A stretch of DNA of 16,590 bases from JAWXCE01 sp034440495. Lineage in GTDB: Bacteria; Pseudomonadota; Alphaproteobacteria; Rhizobiales; Rhodomicrobiaceae. Made by a program: the position numbers and the translations under genes. A model generated the notes under the pieces. It was not told where the DNA came from, searched no databases, and saw only the letters and a program-made list of their open reading frames with translations. Numbering within the stretch: the first letter of the stretch is position 1; every line of letters starts with the position of its first letter. The DNA lies in assembly GCA_034440495.1 (NCBI GenBank), contig JAWXCE010000010.1:1-16590 (forward strand), in the 5' to 3' direction. This document shows, piece by piece, positions 6,995 to 14,486 of this stretch.

Positions 6995-7558
6995 ATGAGG
7001 ATTGTGTCCGGGCGGTTTCGCGGGAAGGCGCTGGCGGCGCCGAAATCGCGGGATATCCGCCCCACGACCGATAAAACCCGCGAATCGGTGTTCAATATCC
7101 TCACGCACGGCGTCGCGGACTTCACACTTGAAGGCGCGCACGTCCTCGACCTGTTCGCCGGTTCAGGCGCCATGGGGTTCGAGGCGCTTTCGCGTGGTGC
7201 AGCCGCCTGCCTGTTCATCGACACCAGCGCCGAGGCGCGCGGCGTTATCCGCCAGACCATCGAAAATTTTGGGCTGGAGCGCGAGGCGAGACTCTATCGC
7301 CGCGACGCCACTTCGCTCGGGCCAGCGGGCAATCTCGGGCCGTTCAATCTCGTTTTTGCCGATCCGCCTTATGGCAAAGGGCTGGCGGAGTTGGCGCTTA
7401 CCTCGGCGGCGGCTGGCGGATGGCTAGCGCCCGGCGCAATCGCCGTGGTCGAGGAAGAGGCTAGCGCGGCCATTGCTCTTCCGCCAACCTTCAAGGGGTT
7501 CGACCAGCGCGATTACGGCGGCACGTCCATCGGTTTCGCGCGCTTCGCCCCATTTTAA
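6995..7558 (+). CDS. rsmD: 16S rRNA (guanine(966)-N2)-methyltransferase
   Basis: 187 aa, the usual size. Methylates N2 of G966 in 16S rRNA during 30S assembly, using S-adenosylmethionine. It opens with the family signature MRIVSGRFRGKAL, then RPTTDKTRESVFNIL (22-36). The SAM-binding loop is DLFAGSGAMGFEALSRG (52-68) and the catalytic DPPY is at 123-126. The C-terminal strand region is complete (YGGTSIGFARF). It lies 35 bp after the pseudouridine synthase gene on the same strand, a pairing I recall as common in alphaproteobacteria. Confidence 0.93.
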   Translation: MRIVSGRFRGKALAAPKSRDIRPTTDKTRESVFNILTHGVADFTLEGAHVLDLFAGSGAMGFEALSRGAAACLFIDTSAEARGVIRQTIENFGLEREARLYRRDATSLGPAGNLGPFNLVFADPPYGKGLAELALTSAAAGGWLAPGAIAVVEEEASAAIALPPTFKGFDQRDYGGTSIGFARFAPF

Positions 7559-7640
7559 CTCACCGAAGCGTGACCGGTATCCGGCTATCCATTTGAAACA
7601 CGCGCACAAGTTTCTCCGAACCCAATGTTAGGTGTGGATA

Positions 7641-7648
7641 TAAGGAGG
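7641..7648 (+). promoter_or_regulatory. Strong Shine-Dalgarno setting a TTG start
   Basis: TAAGGAGG lies 5 bases before TTG at 7654. It is the clearest ribosome binding site in the window and identifies TTG, not a later ATG, as the start of the DUF1223 gene. The resulting N-terminus also gives a complete signal peptide. Confidence 0.8.
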
Positions 7649-7653
7649 CTGCT

Positions 7654-8424
7654 TTGCGGACGCTATTGAAAATGGGTGCGGGAACTCTGGCGATGATGAT
7701 GGCGGGCGCGTTTGGTCAATCGTCGCGCGCGGCGGACGGTAATCTATCGAAGCCCGTCGTGGTTCTGGAATTGTTCACCAGCCAGGGCTGCTCGTCCTGC
7801 CCGCCAGCCGACGCGCTGCTGGAAACCTACATCAGGCAGGATAACGTTGTCGCACTCAGTTTCCCTGTGGATTACTGGGATCGGTTAGGCTGGAAGGATA
7901 CTTTCGCTAAAAAAGAGCACACGGTGCGGCAATATGCGTATGCGACAGCGCGCGGCGACGGGCAGGTTTACACGCCGCAGATCGTCGTGAATGGCGTCGC
8001 GCATGCGGTCGGCAGCTCATCCTATAAAGTTGACGCGGCGATCAGCTCCATGAAACGGGCGATGCAGGCGCAACAGGTTTCGCTTGATCTGCAACGAAAC
8101 AATGACGGCTTTACCGTCAAGGCTGGCGCGGCGCCATCCGGCTCGAAGGTTTCAAAAGCGACTTTATTGCTCGCGGTCGTACAGGACGCCGGGAAAGTGG
8201 CGATTGGCAATGGTGAGAATGGCGGACGCAAGGTGACGTATTTCAACGTTGTCCGCGCGCTCAAACCAATCGGAAACTGGTCGGGCGATTCAATGGCCGT
8301 AACAATCCCTAAGAAAGATTTGCCACTGGAGAGCGGACAATCTGTGGCGGTGCTGCTTCAGGATGGCGGAGCAGGCCCGATCATCGGCGCCGCGCACTTG
8401 AAAAGCCCCGCGGGAAGCTTTTAA
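7654..8424 (+). CDS. Secreted DUF1223 thioredoxin-like protein
   Basis: 256 aa. DUF1223 proteins have a thioredoxin-like fold and occur widely in proteobacteria; their function is unknown. An N-terminal Sec-type signal peptide is visible (MRTLLKMGAGTLAMMMAGAF, cleavage probably after SRA at about residue 26), so the protein should be periplasmic. The family hallmark LELFTSQGCSSCPPADALL spans about 38-56, with C46 and C49 forming a CxxC that could be redox-active or bind a ligand. DYWDRLGWKDTFA and VYTPQIVVNG are further conserved blocks, the latter placed like the cis-Pro loop of thioredoxins. It stands 95 bp after rsmD and ends just before the large inverted repeat that separates it from cysNC. 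The family call is secure; the role is not known. Confidence 0.9.
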   Translation: MRTLLKMGAGTLAMMMAGAFGQSSRAADGNLSKPVVVLELFTSQGCSSCPPADALLETYIRQDNVVALSFPVDYWDRLGWKDTFAKKEHTVRQYAYATARGDGQVYTPQIVVNGVAHAVGSSSYKVDAAISSMKRAMQAQQVSLDLQRNNDGFTVKAGAAPSGSKVSKATLLLAVVQDAGKVAIGNGENGGRKVTYFNVVRALKPIGNWSGDSMAVTIPKKDLPLESGQSVAVLLQDGGAGPIIGAAHLKSPAGSF

Positions 8425-8458
8425 CCGCAAGTAACCGTTTTCGACTGATTGCTCTCAT

Positions 8459-8541
8459 GTCATCCCCGCGAAGGCGGGGATCCAGTATATAAGCCGCTAG
8501 TCATTATTGGTGTCCTGGATCCCCGCCTTCGCGGGGATGAC
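8459..8541. repeat. Inverted pair of 27-bp palindromic repeats, probable bidirectional terminator
   Basis: A perfect 27-bp inverted repeat, arms 8459-8485 and 8515-8541 with 29 bp between. Each arm starts GTCATCCCCGCG and contains its own short palindrome (CCCCGC-GAA-GGCGGGG with slight offset). It lies between the convergent DUF1223 and cysNC genes and would form a very stable hairpin in either transcript, so transcription termination or mRNA end protection is likely. The sequence resembles dispersed REP-like elements found in many proteobacteria; the copy number here cannot be seen. Confidence 0.85.
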
Positions 8542-8577
8542 GTTTCAGTCCATAACTTAACCACGGATTGTGTGGGT

Positions 8578-10470
8578 TCAGTTTTTTTGCAGAGCCGCGA
8601 CGATCCGTTCGACAAGCGCTTCCGGCGGCTCAGCTCCGCCTTCGAGCCGCATTTCGGGCGCGAGCGGCGGCTCGTAGGCGGAGGAAATGCCGGTGAAGTT
8701 GGCGATCTGCCCGGCGCGGGCTTTTTTGTATAGTCCCTTCACGTCACGCGCTTCGCAAATCTCGATTGGAGTATCCACGAACACTTCAACGAATTCGCCC
8801 TCGGCGAATAGTTCGCGCGCCATCTGCCGCTCGGCGCGGAATGGCGAGATGAACGACACCATTACGATCAGTCCGGCATCCACCATCAGCCTCGCCACCT
8901 CGCCCACGCGGCGGATGTTCTCCACGCGGTCGGCGTCGGTGAAGCCAAGATCGCGGTTGAGGCCGTGGCGCACGTTGTCGCCGTCCAGAATGTAAGTGTG
9001 GCGTCCGAGCGAGTGCAGGCGCTTTTCCAACAGGTTGGCGACGGTGGATTTACCCGAGCCGGAAAGCCCGGTGAACCACAGGCAGCGCGGCTTTTGCCCC
9101 AGCGCGGTGCCCCGTGCGGTTTTATCCAGATCGAGCGCCTGCCAGTGCACGTTGGCCGCGCGCCGCAATGGGAACTGGATCAGCCCGGCGCCGACGGTCG
9201 CGTTCGACAGCTTGTCGATGAGGATAAAGCCGCCGGTCGTGCGGTTCTCGCTGTACGGGTCGAACACAAGCGGTCGCGAGGTGGAGATGTTGCATAGGCC
9301 GATCTCATTCAGCTCAAGCTGCTTGCCCGCGATCTGCTGGGAATTATCGACGTCAATCTTGTGCTTCAGCGCGCTGATGGACGCAGTCGCGGTTTGCGTG
9401 CCGAGCTTGATGAGATAGGAGCGACCGGGAAGCGCCGGTTCCTCGCTCATCCAGATCATCTTGGCGCAGAACTGGTCGGCAATCTCGGCGCGGTCACCCG
9501 CCGCCACGATCATGTCGCCCCGGCTCACGTCCACCTCGTCTGCAAGCGTCAGCGTTACTGCGTCGCCCGCGCGCGCTTCGCCCACGTCGCCATCATAGGT
9601 TACGATGCGCGCGATTGTGCTGGTGCGGCCGGATGGAAGGACGGCGATTTTATCCCCAGCCGCGATGCGGCCGCTCGCCGCCGTGCCCGCGAAGCCGCGA
9701 AAATCGGCGTTCGGTCGGCTTACCATTTGCACCGGGAAGCGGAAGGGCGAAGTGGTCGCATCCGCTCTGACCTCAACCTCCTCTAGGTGGCTCATCAGCG
9801 TGGGCCCGGAATACCACGGCATTTTATCGCTGCGGTTGAGAACGTTGTCGCCAGAGCGAGCGGCAACCGGGATGGCTACCACATCCTCAATTCCAAGGGT
9901 TTTCGCAAACGCGACGTAATCAGCCGAAATGCTCTCGAAAACCTCGCGGGAAAAGCCAGCTAAATCCATCTTGTTCACCGCCAGCACCACGTGCCGTATG
10001 CCCAGCAGATGCACGATTGTCGAATGGCGGCGGGTCTGCGTGAGTAACCCTTTGCGCGCATCGGCAAGAATGATCGCCACGTCCGACACGCTCGCGCCGG
10101 TCGCCATGTTGCGCGTATATTGCTCATGACCCGGCGTGTCGGCGACGATGAACTTGCGGCGCGGGGTGGAGAAATACCGATAGGCGACGTCGATGGTGAT
10201 GCCCTGTTCGCGCTCGGCCTGCAGCCCGTCCACCAGCAGCGCGAGGTCGATATCCCCGCCGGTGGTTCCGACGCGCTTGCTGTCCGCCTCCAGCGTCGTT
10301 AGTTGGTCGTCGTAAATTTCGCGAGCGTCATACAGCATGCGTCCTATGAGCGTGCTTTTGCCGTCGTCCACACTGCCGCAGGTGAGGAAGCATAGCAGGC
10401 CTTTCTGCGCGGGCGCCGCCTCGGGGTCAATTGAAGCGCTCAGGCGTTGCGCAGTTGCGATCGCTGTCAT
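8578..10470 (-). CDS. cysNC: Bifunctional sulfate adenylyltransferase subunit 1 / APS kinase
   Basis: 630 aa, a fusion of CysN and CysC. CysN is the GTPase subunit of ATP sulfurylase: with CysD it makes adenosine 5'-phosphosulfate (APS) from sulfate and ATP, driven by GTP hydrolysis. CysC phosphorylates APS to PAPS. CysN half: P-loop GSVDDGKST (32-40), DTPGHEQYTRNM (111-122), NKMD (166-169), followed by beta-barrel domains. CysC half starts near 464: LWFTGLSGSGKST (Walker A, 468-476), DGDNVRHGLNRDLGF, and FISPFRAER. Both active regions look intact. The start ATG overlaps the cysD stop by one base (TGATG), implying translational coupling. The same architecture occurs as NodQ in rhizobia, where PAPS serves Nod-factor sulfation, but nothing here points to nodulation. 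No cysH or sulfate transporter is next to it. Confidence 0.95.
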   Translation of the reverse strand: MTAIATAQRLSASIDPEAAPAQKGLLCFLTCGSVDDGKSTLIGRMLYDAREIYDDQLTTLEADSKRVGTTGGDIDLALLVDGLQAEREQGITIDVAYRYFSTPRRKFIVADTPGHEQYTRNMATGASVSDVAIILADARKGLLTQTRRHSTIVHLLGIRHVVLAVNKMDLAGFSREVFESISADYVAFAKTLGIEDVVAIPVAARSGDNVLNRSDKMPWYSGPTLMSHLEEVEVRADATTSPFRFPVQMVSRPNADFRGFAGTAASGRIAAGDKIAVLPSGRTSTIARIVTYDGDVGEARAGDAVTLTLADEVDVSRGDMIVAAGDRAEIADQFCAKMIWMSEEPALPGRSYLIKLGTQTATASISALKHKIDVDNSQQIAGKQLELNEIGLCNISTSRPLVFDPYSENRTTGGFILIDKLSNATVGAGLIQFPLRRAANVHWQALDLDKTARGTALGQKPRCLWFTGLSGSGKSTVANLLEKRLHSLGRHTYILDGDNVRHGLNRDLGFTDADRVENIRRVGEVARLMVDAGLIVMVSFISPFRAERQMARELFAEGEFVEVFVDTPIEICEARDVKGLYKKARAGQIANFTGISSAYEPPLAPEMRLEGGAEPPEALVERIVAALQKN

Positions 10471-11411
10471 CAGAAATACCCTTCCTGCTTCTTCTTCTCC
10501 ATCGCGCCGGATTCATCCTTGTCGATGAGGCGACCCTGACGCTCGGAGGTGCGCGACGAGACCAGCTCGGCGATCATTTCATCGAGGTTGCTGGCGGTGG
10601 ATTCGACGGCGCCGGTCAGTGGATAGCAGCCGAGCGTGCGGAAACGCACCATCCGCATTTGCGGCGTCTCTCCCTCGCGCATCGGCATGCGGTCGTCATC
10701 AACCATGATGAGCATGCCGTCGCGCTCCACCACCGGGCGTTCCTTGGCGTAATACAGGGGCACGATGGGGATGTTTTCCTGCGCGATGTAGTGCCAGACA
10801 TCCAGCTCAGTCCAGTCGGAGAGCGGGAAAACGCGCATGCTCTCGCCTGGCGCGACGCGGCCGTTGTAAAGTTGCCAAAGCTCGGGCCGCTGGTTTTTCG
10901 GGTCCCAGCGGTGCTGCGCCGAGCGGTGAGAGAATACGCGCTCCTTGGCGCGGGATTTCTCCTCGTCGCGACGCGCGCCGCCGATCGCCGCATCGAACTG
11001 ATGCTTGTCGAGCGCCTGCCGCAGGCTTTGCGTTTTCATCACCTCGGTGTGAAGCGCGCTGCCATGGGTAAACGGGCCAACCCCTCTGTCCACGCCGTCC
11101 TGATTGATATGCACGATGAGATCGAGGCCGAGTCGGCGCGCGGTTTCATCGCGAAACGCGATCATCTCGCGGAACTTCCAGGTGGTGTCGATGTGCATCA
11201 GCGCGAACGGCGGTTTGCCGGGGTAGAACGCCTTCATCGCCAGATGCAACAGCACTGACGAATCCTTGCCGATGGAATAGAGCATCACCGGCTTCTCGAA
11301 CTCCGCGGCGGTCTCGCGCAGGATGAATATGCTCTCTGCCTCAAGCTGTTTGAGGTGCTGGGAGCGCTGGGTGTGTGAACTCAATGCCTTACCTTCATTT
11401 ATGCGACGCAT
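10470..11411 (-). CDS. cysD: Sulfate adenylyltransferase subunit 2
   Basis: 313 aa. Catalytic subunit of ATP sulfurylase: adenylates sulfate to APS together with CysN. It belongs to the PP-loop ATP pyrophosphatase superfamily; the loop is YSIGKDSSVLLHLA (45-58). HIDTTWKFREMIAFRD, HGSALHTEVMKTQSLRQAL, GGARRDEEKSRAKERVFS and the C-terminal block MRMVRFRTLGCYPLTGA are family hallmarks, and the end KKKQEGYF is typical of CysD. Two starts are possible: the ATG at 11411, with a weak site, or TTG at 11384 (MSSHTQ), preceded by GAAGGTAAGG at good spacing and giving an N-terminus nearer to E. coli CysD in length. It heads a two-gene operon with cysNC. Confidence 0.94.
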   Translation of the reverse strand: MRRINEGKALSSHTQRSQHLKQLEAESIFILRETAAEFEKPVMLYSIGKDSSVLLHLAMKAFYPGKPPFALMHIDTTWKFREMIAFRDETARRLGLDLIVHINQDGVDRGVGPFTHGSALHTEVMKTQSLRQALDKHQFDAAIGGARRDEEKSRAKERVFSHRSAQHRWDPKNQRPELWQLYNGRVAPGESMRVFPLSDWTELDVWHYIAQENIPIVPLYYAKERPVVERDGMLIMVDDDRMPMREGETPQMRMVRFRTLGCYPLTGAVESTASNLDEMIAELVSSRTSERQGRLIDKDESGAMEKKKQEGYF

Positions 11412-11607
11412 TTCTCAAGCCGCGTGAGCGATGGCGGAATTGAGCGCATAAACGTGCACAGATCAAGATAGGAGTTCTGACGTTCGATAAAAAGATCGAG
11501 GTGTTGCATAAGTCGGCACATCGGATAATGAAAGCAATTTATTAACTATCTTCATAAGAGGTACTGGAGCCGCTAGCCATCCAATTGAACGGACACGCGG
11601 CGGTGGC

Positions 11608-12213
11608 CTAAGCCGCCGCACGCCCCGCCTTATTGCGCCCAGCGATGGACTCGAGGTTTTGATGCCGACCGAGGATGCGAAGGAGAGCGGAGTCGCGCCT
11701 CTCTTTCGCTGGACCTTTTGACATGAACGCGGAGGCAAGCGCGGCGATCTCGACCTGCCGCATTTGCTTATTGACTTTTAGTTCAGCAAAAACGTCATGA
11801 AAATCCGGTTCGCCCAGCGCGGCCTCGAAGCGGTGCAAGTAGGCGATCACGAGTTCCGTGCGCACTCCTTCGAGCGGAGGCGGAGGCGGCGCGAGCCGCT
11901 CTAGCGCGATGCGGATTTGTGAAAGGGTGGCGCCACGCAAAGCCGGTTTGGCGAAAGCTTCTCCCAGCGATTTTAAATCGGTGATAAAGGCTTTCGCGCC
12001 GCCGCCAGTTTCCAGCAGCCGCGCGGCAGCAAGCAGCGCAGCACCCACCAAGTCCGCTTTCTCGCCTTGGCCGCCGGTTTCCGGCGATGTCGCGCCGATT
12101 TTTTTGGCGAGTTCCGCCACGGATTTGAGCGGGCAGCTGCCAACAAATCCTGCGACCTCCCACAAGCGTGCAGCGCTTTCCTCGGCGCCAAGGTCAGCCA
12201 GCGATGCACTCAT
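11608..12213 (-). CDS. Helical protein of unknown function, paired with the ParA-like gene
   Basis: 201 aa from the ATG at 12213. I do not recognise it. It is rich in Ala, Leu, Glu and Lys and mostly helical by appearance, with LVGAALLAAARLLETGG (57-73), a run of five prolines in the middle (LAPPPPPLEG), then a helical region and a basic C-terminus (RRDSALLRILGRHQNLESIAGRNKAGRAAA). No signal peptide, membrane span or known motif is visible. I prefer the start at 12213, because GGCTGGAAAG precedes it and it overlaps the end of the ParA-like gene by 20 bases; an in-frame start at 12279 would overlap further. The tight linkage suggests it works with the ATPase, perhaps as partner or cargo adaptor, but that is inference only. 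Confidence 0.7.
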   Translation of the reverse strand: MSASLADLGAEESAARLWEVAGFVGSCPLKSVAELAKKIGATSPETGGQGEKADLVGAALLAAARLLETGGGAKAFITDLKSLGEAFAKPALRGATLSQIRIALERLAPPPPPLEGVRTELVIAYLHRFEAALGEPDFHDVFAELKVNKQMRQVEIAALASAFMSKGPAKERRDSALLRILGRHQNLESIAGRNKAGRAAA

Positions 12214-13390
12214 CTTTCCAGCCTTTAGTGTAAACTCTCCAGGTTTCATAAAATTTTTCTCCCGCCAGGCTTTCTTCAATCGCTGCAGCTAGAGCAGCAA
12301 ATCTTGAGCGCATAAGTTTATAGTCTGCACCTGCCGCATCCTCACCGTAGGCGATTCGAAGTCCCGCAGCCCGGCTCAAAAGCTAATTATTCGCAATAAA
12401 AGCGTCCTTGGGAAGCAGTTGTTCGCCTAACCGGTCGCGCTTTAGCGCATCCAAGAGCGCAATTACTGTGTCCTTTTCAGCCGTGGTATTCAAGGCTGGA
12501 GTGTTCATCGCCGCTACAACTCCAGCGATTTTCAAATCAGGGAAAAGCTCCTGGTGCCTAAATATGAGATCAAGAAATTCTGAGACGGCTTCCGTGGAAA
12601 GCCGGTCAAGCGCAGTAGGTATCAACACCGAGTGGCTTGCGCACAACGCTTGCACGCAGGCAGTCGTCAGGCGCGGCGGCGCATCGATAATGATGCGCTT
12701 GTATCTGGACTGAACTTCTTCAGAAAAAAGTGTTCTGGCTAGCCAATAGCGAATGTCTTCGTCATGGCATTGCAGTAACCACTTAATCATCACCCGGTTT
12801 TCCGCGCCACCCAAGTTGTAATTAGAAGCAAGGCCATCAAGCCGGGCTTGAATTTTGCATGGAAGTTTAACCTCTTTAACGAAGGAGGCCACATTAGAGT
12901 GTGCTGACGATATGAGTCTACTTGAAGGAGTGGGGGACATTGCCGACTCCCCGTAAAACATCATTTCTGTCAGTGAGCCTTGAAAATCCAAGTCAATAAG
13001 CAGCACCTTCTCCCCCTGGCAGGCGTAATGTGCGGCGAGGTTGGCCGAAATCGTGGTTTTCCCTACGCCACCTTTCAAGTTGGCGATTGTCATGATCTTC
13101 GCGGGGCTCTCGTCGAAGGGCCTGAACACTGCAGGACCCGACGGCTTGGAGGAAAGCCAGACGCTCTTTCCGCTTTCATCGATTGCTGCAAGGGCATTGT
13201 CGATGCGCTGCTGCGCCCGCCAGCCTACCGTGATCACCCGCCAAATAAACGGAATTGTTTTCCGGACGATGGCCGAGATGACCTTGTATAATAAGTATAC
13301 AATAACCGAGGCAATGACACTAATTATAACATTTTCTACGGAAAGCTTATCTGCGAGTTGTTTGCCGACACCATCCATTATTGATTGCAT
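12194..13390 (-). pseudogene. Membrane-anchored ParA-like ATPase interrupted by an in-frame amber stop
   Basis: A ParA/MinD-type P-loop ATPase with an unusual N-terminus. Numbering from the upstream GTG at 13411: a hydrophobic helix VENVIISVIASVIVYLLYK (25-43) is a likely membrane anchor, then a basic stretch, then the deviant Walker A KGGVGKTT (113-120), VLLIDLDFQGSLTE (136-149) and IIIDAPPR (241-248). I prefer ATG 13390 (MQSIMDG) because GGAGGAA precedes it. After FIANN a TAG at 12383-12385 stops translation. The same frame then continues LLSRAAGLRIAYGEDAAGADYKLMRSRF to a TGA at 12194, which looks like the C-terminal part of ParA proteins (compare the AAGEGIAY-type segment). The 61-codon piece could also start at TTG 12379. 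So this is one gene with a nonsense mutation, a sequencing error or readthrough. The ATPase core is intact without the tail. Confidence 0.75.
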
Positions 13391-13393
13391 TAC

Positions 13394-13400
13394 TTCCTCC
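13394..13400 (-). promoter_or_regulatory. Shine-Dalgarno deciding the ParA-like start
   Basis: GGAGGAA on the minus strand, 3 bases (5 from the GGAGG core) before the ATG at 13390. It lies inside the longer frame that begins with GTG at 13411, so it argues for the shorter protein starting MQSIMDG. Confidence 0.6.
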
Positions 13401-13465
13401 AACGCATACACCTATGCACAGTAGCGTTGAAAGGGACAGCAACGTCAAGGATTTGCGATCAATGA

Positions 13466-13498
13466 AACGGAAATACAAAACCGTGTTGCATTTCCGCT
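13466..13498 (-). terminator. Hairpin terminator after the cbb operon
   Basis: The minus-strand transcript forms an 11-bp stem (13468-13478 with 13486-13496) around a 7-base loop, with flanking bases extending it. The one irregular position is G-U on the minus-strand RNA but A-C on the plus strand, so the structure favours minus-strand transcription. It lies 51 bp after the rpe stop and before the ParA-like gene. Only a short T-run (TTT) follows, so efficiency is uncertain. Confidence 0.6.
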
Positions 13499-13548
13499 TT
13501 TAGGTGCCGTTCATGCCGGTACTAAATTTCTCGCACGAAAAGCGAAGG

Positions 13549-14226
13549 TTAGACAATGATGTCTTGGGCCAACGAGGCGGCGGCGCGGAGAGCGGCGATG
13601 TTGGCGGCGTAGTCGGGCGTGCGGAACACGGCGGACCCTGCGACCAACACATTCGCGCCCGCCGCTATGATGCCCGGCGCGGTTTCGGGCGTAACGCCGC
13701 CGTCGATCTCCAGCTCGATGGGCCGCGCACCGATCATCGCGCGGATGCGGCGCACCTTCTCGCACATGGCGGGAATAAACGCCTGCCCGCCGAAGCCGGG
13801 GTTGACCGTCATCACGCAGATGAGGTCGAGCCGGTCGAGCACGTGCTCAATGGCGCTCTCGGGCGTCGCCGGGTTGATGGCAACACCCGCCCGCTTGCCG
13901 AGGCTGCGGATAACTTGCAAGGAGCGGTCGAGGTGCGGCCCGGTCTCCACATGCACGGTAATGATGTCCGCGCCGGCTCGCGCGAACGCCTCCAGATACG
14001 GGTCGCATGGCGCGATCATCAGGTGCACGTCCAGCGGCTTGGCCGTATGCGGGCGAATGGCGGCGACCACCTGCGGCCCGAACGTGATGTTGGGCACGAA
14101 ATGCCCGTCCATCACATCCACATGCACCCAGTCGGCGCCCGCCGCATCGATCGCTCGCACCTCCTCCCCAAACCGCGCGAAGTCGGCGGACAAAATCGAT
14201 GGCGCAATGCGGATCGGCAGGGTCAT
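13549..14226 (-). CDS. rpe: Ribulose-phosphate 3-epimerase
   Basis: 225 aa, the usual length. Interconverts ribulose 5-phosphate and xylulose 5-phosphate, needed to regenerate RuBP in the Calvin cycle and in the pentose phosphate pathway. TIM-barrel protein with the signature IAPSILSADF (7-16), HVDVMDGHFVPNITFG (35-50), DVHLM (66-70), VNPGFGGQ and EIDGGV. The metal and catalytic set is complete: H35, D37, H68 and D175. Its position as the last gene after cbbX and a small membrane protein gene, with a 2-base gap, makes it the cbbE of this operon. A hairpin follows 51 bp downstream. Confidence 0.95.
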   Translation of the reverse strand: MTLPIRIAPSILSADFARFGEEVRAIDAAGADWVHVDVMDGHFVPNITFGPQVVAAIRPHTAKPLDVHLMIAPCDPYLEAFARAGADIITVHVETGPHLDRSLQVIRSLGKRAGVAINPATPESAIEHVLDRLDLICVMTVNPGFGGQAFIPAMCEKVRRIRAMIGARPIELEIDGGVTPETAPGIIAAGANVLVAGSAVFRTPDYAANIAALRAAASLAQDIIV

Positions 14227-14228
14227 AG

Positions 14229-14486
14229 CTACGCTGAAATCTGTTGTAAGGTGTTCTTACAAGTTGATGCGGCAAAAAACTGGGCAAAGAATAAAACGAG
14301 AAAGAGTATATTTGCGCGTGCAGGCCAGCTGTATTTCTTGATCGAAAACGGGTTTAGCTGGGCGCGCCAATAATCTCGTAATATTTTTTCATCGAAAATA
14401 ACAGCGATGAACATAACGGCTAAATAGGCAATGAATGTTCTGCCAGGCGACGATTTACACAGAAAAACGTACGCAAGTTCGTTCAT
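14229..14486 (-). CDS. Small two-helix membrane protein in the cbb operon
   Basis: 85 aa; not recognised. Two hydrophobic segments, about 17-31 (RTFIAYLAVMFIAVI) and 59-74 (NILFLVLFFAQFFAAS), suggest a two-pass inner-membrane protein with a charged connecting loop (FDEKILRDYWRAQ to KKYSWPARA). The ATG overlaps the cbbX stop as ATGA, and its TAG is followed by two bases and then the rpe ATG, so it is embedded in the operon and translationally coupled on the 5' side. It is more AT-rich than its neighbours, as membrane proteins often are. These junctions support a real gene although no known cbb gene matches. Function is unknown; the location suggests a link to carbon fixation. Confidence 0.68.
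   Translation of the reverse strand: MNELAYVFLCKSSPGRTFIAYLAVMFIAVIFDEKILRDYWRAQLNPFSIKKYSWPARANILFLVLFFAQFFAASTCKNTLQQISA

Noticed and set aside
8459..8541. Repeats as a CRISPR array
   Set aside because: Only two copies, inverted relative to each other, each internally palindromic, with a single 29-bp interval and no cas genes.
11597..11619. GC-rich 7-bp inverted repeat at the end of the 201-aa gene as a terminator
   Set aside because: It overlaps the coding end, the loop is unpaired, and no T-run follows on the minus strand.
11608..13390. The ParA-like gene and its neighbour as a carboxysome-positioning McdAB pair linked to the RuBisCO genes
   Set aside because: The RuBisCO is red-type form IC with CbbX and no shell protein genes are visible; a terminator-like hairpin separates the ParA module from the cbb operon, and the second protein has no feature I can tie to McdB.
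13504..14373. Long plus-strand frames opposite rpe, and similar ones opposite cbbX (14786-15409) and cysD (10431-11258)
   Set aside because: They are antisense shadows of well-identified genes in GC-rich DNA, with His/Arg-rich translations and no recognisable motif.
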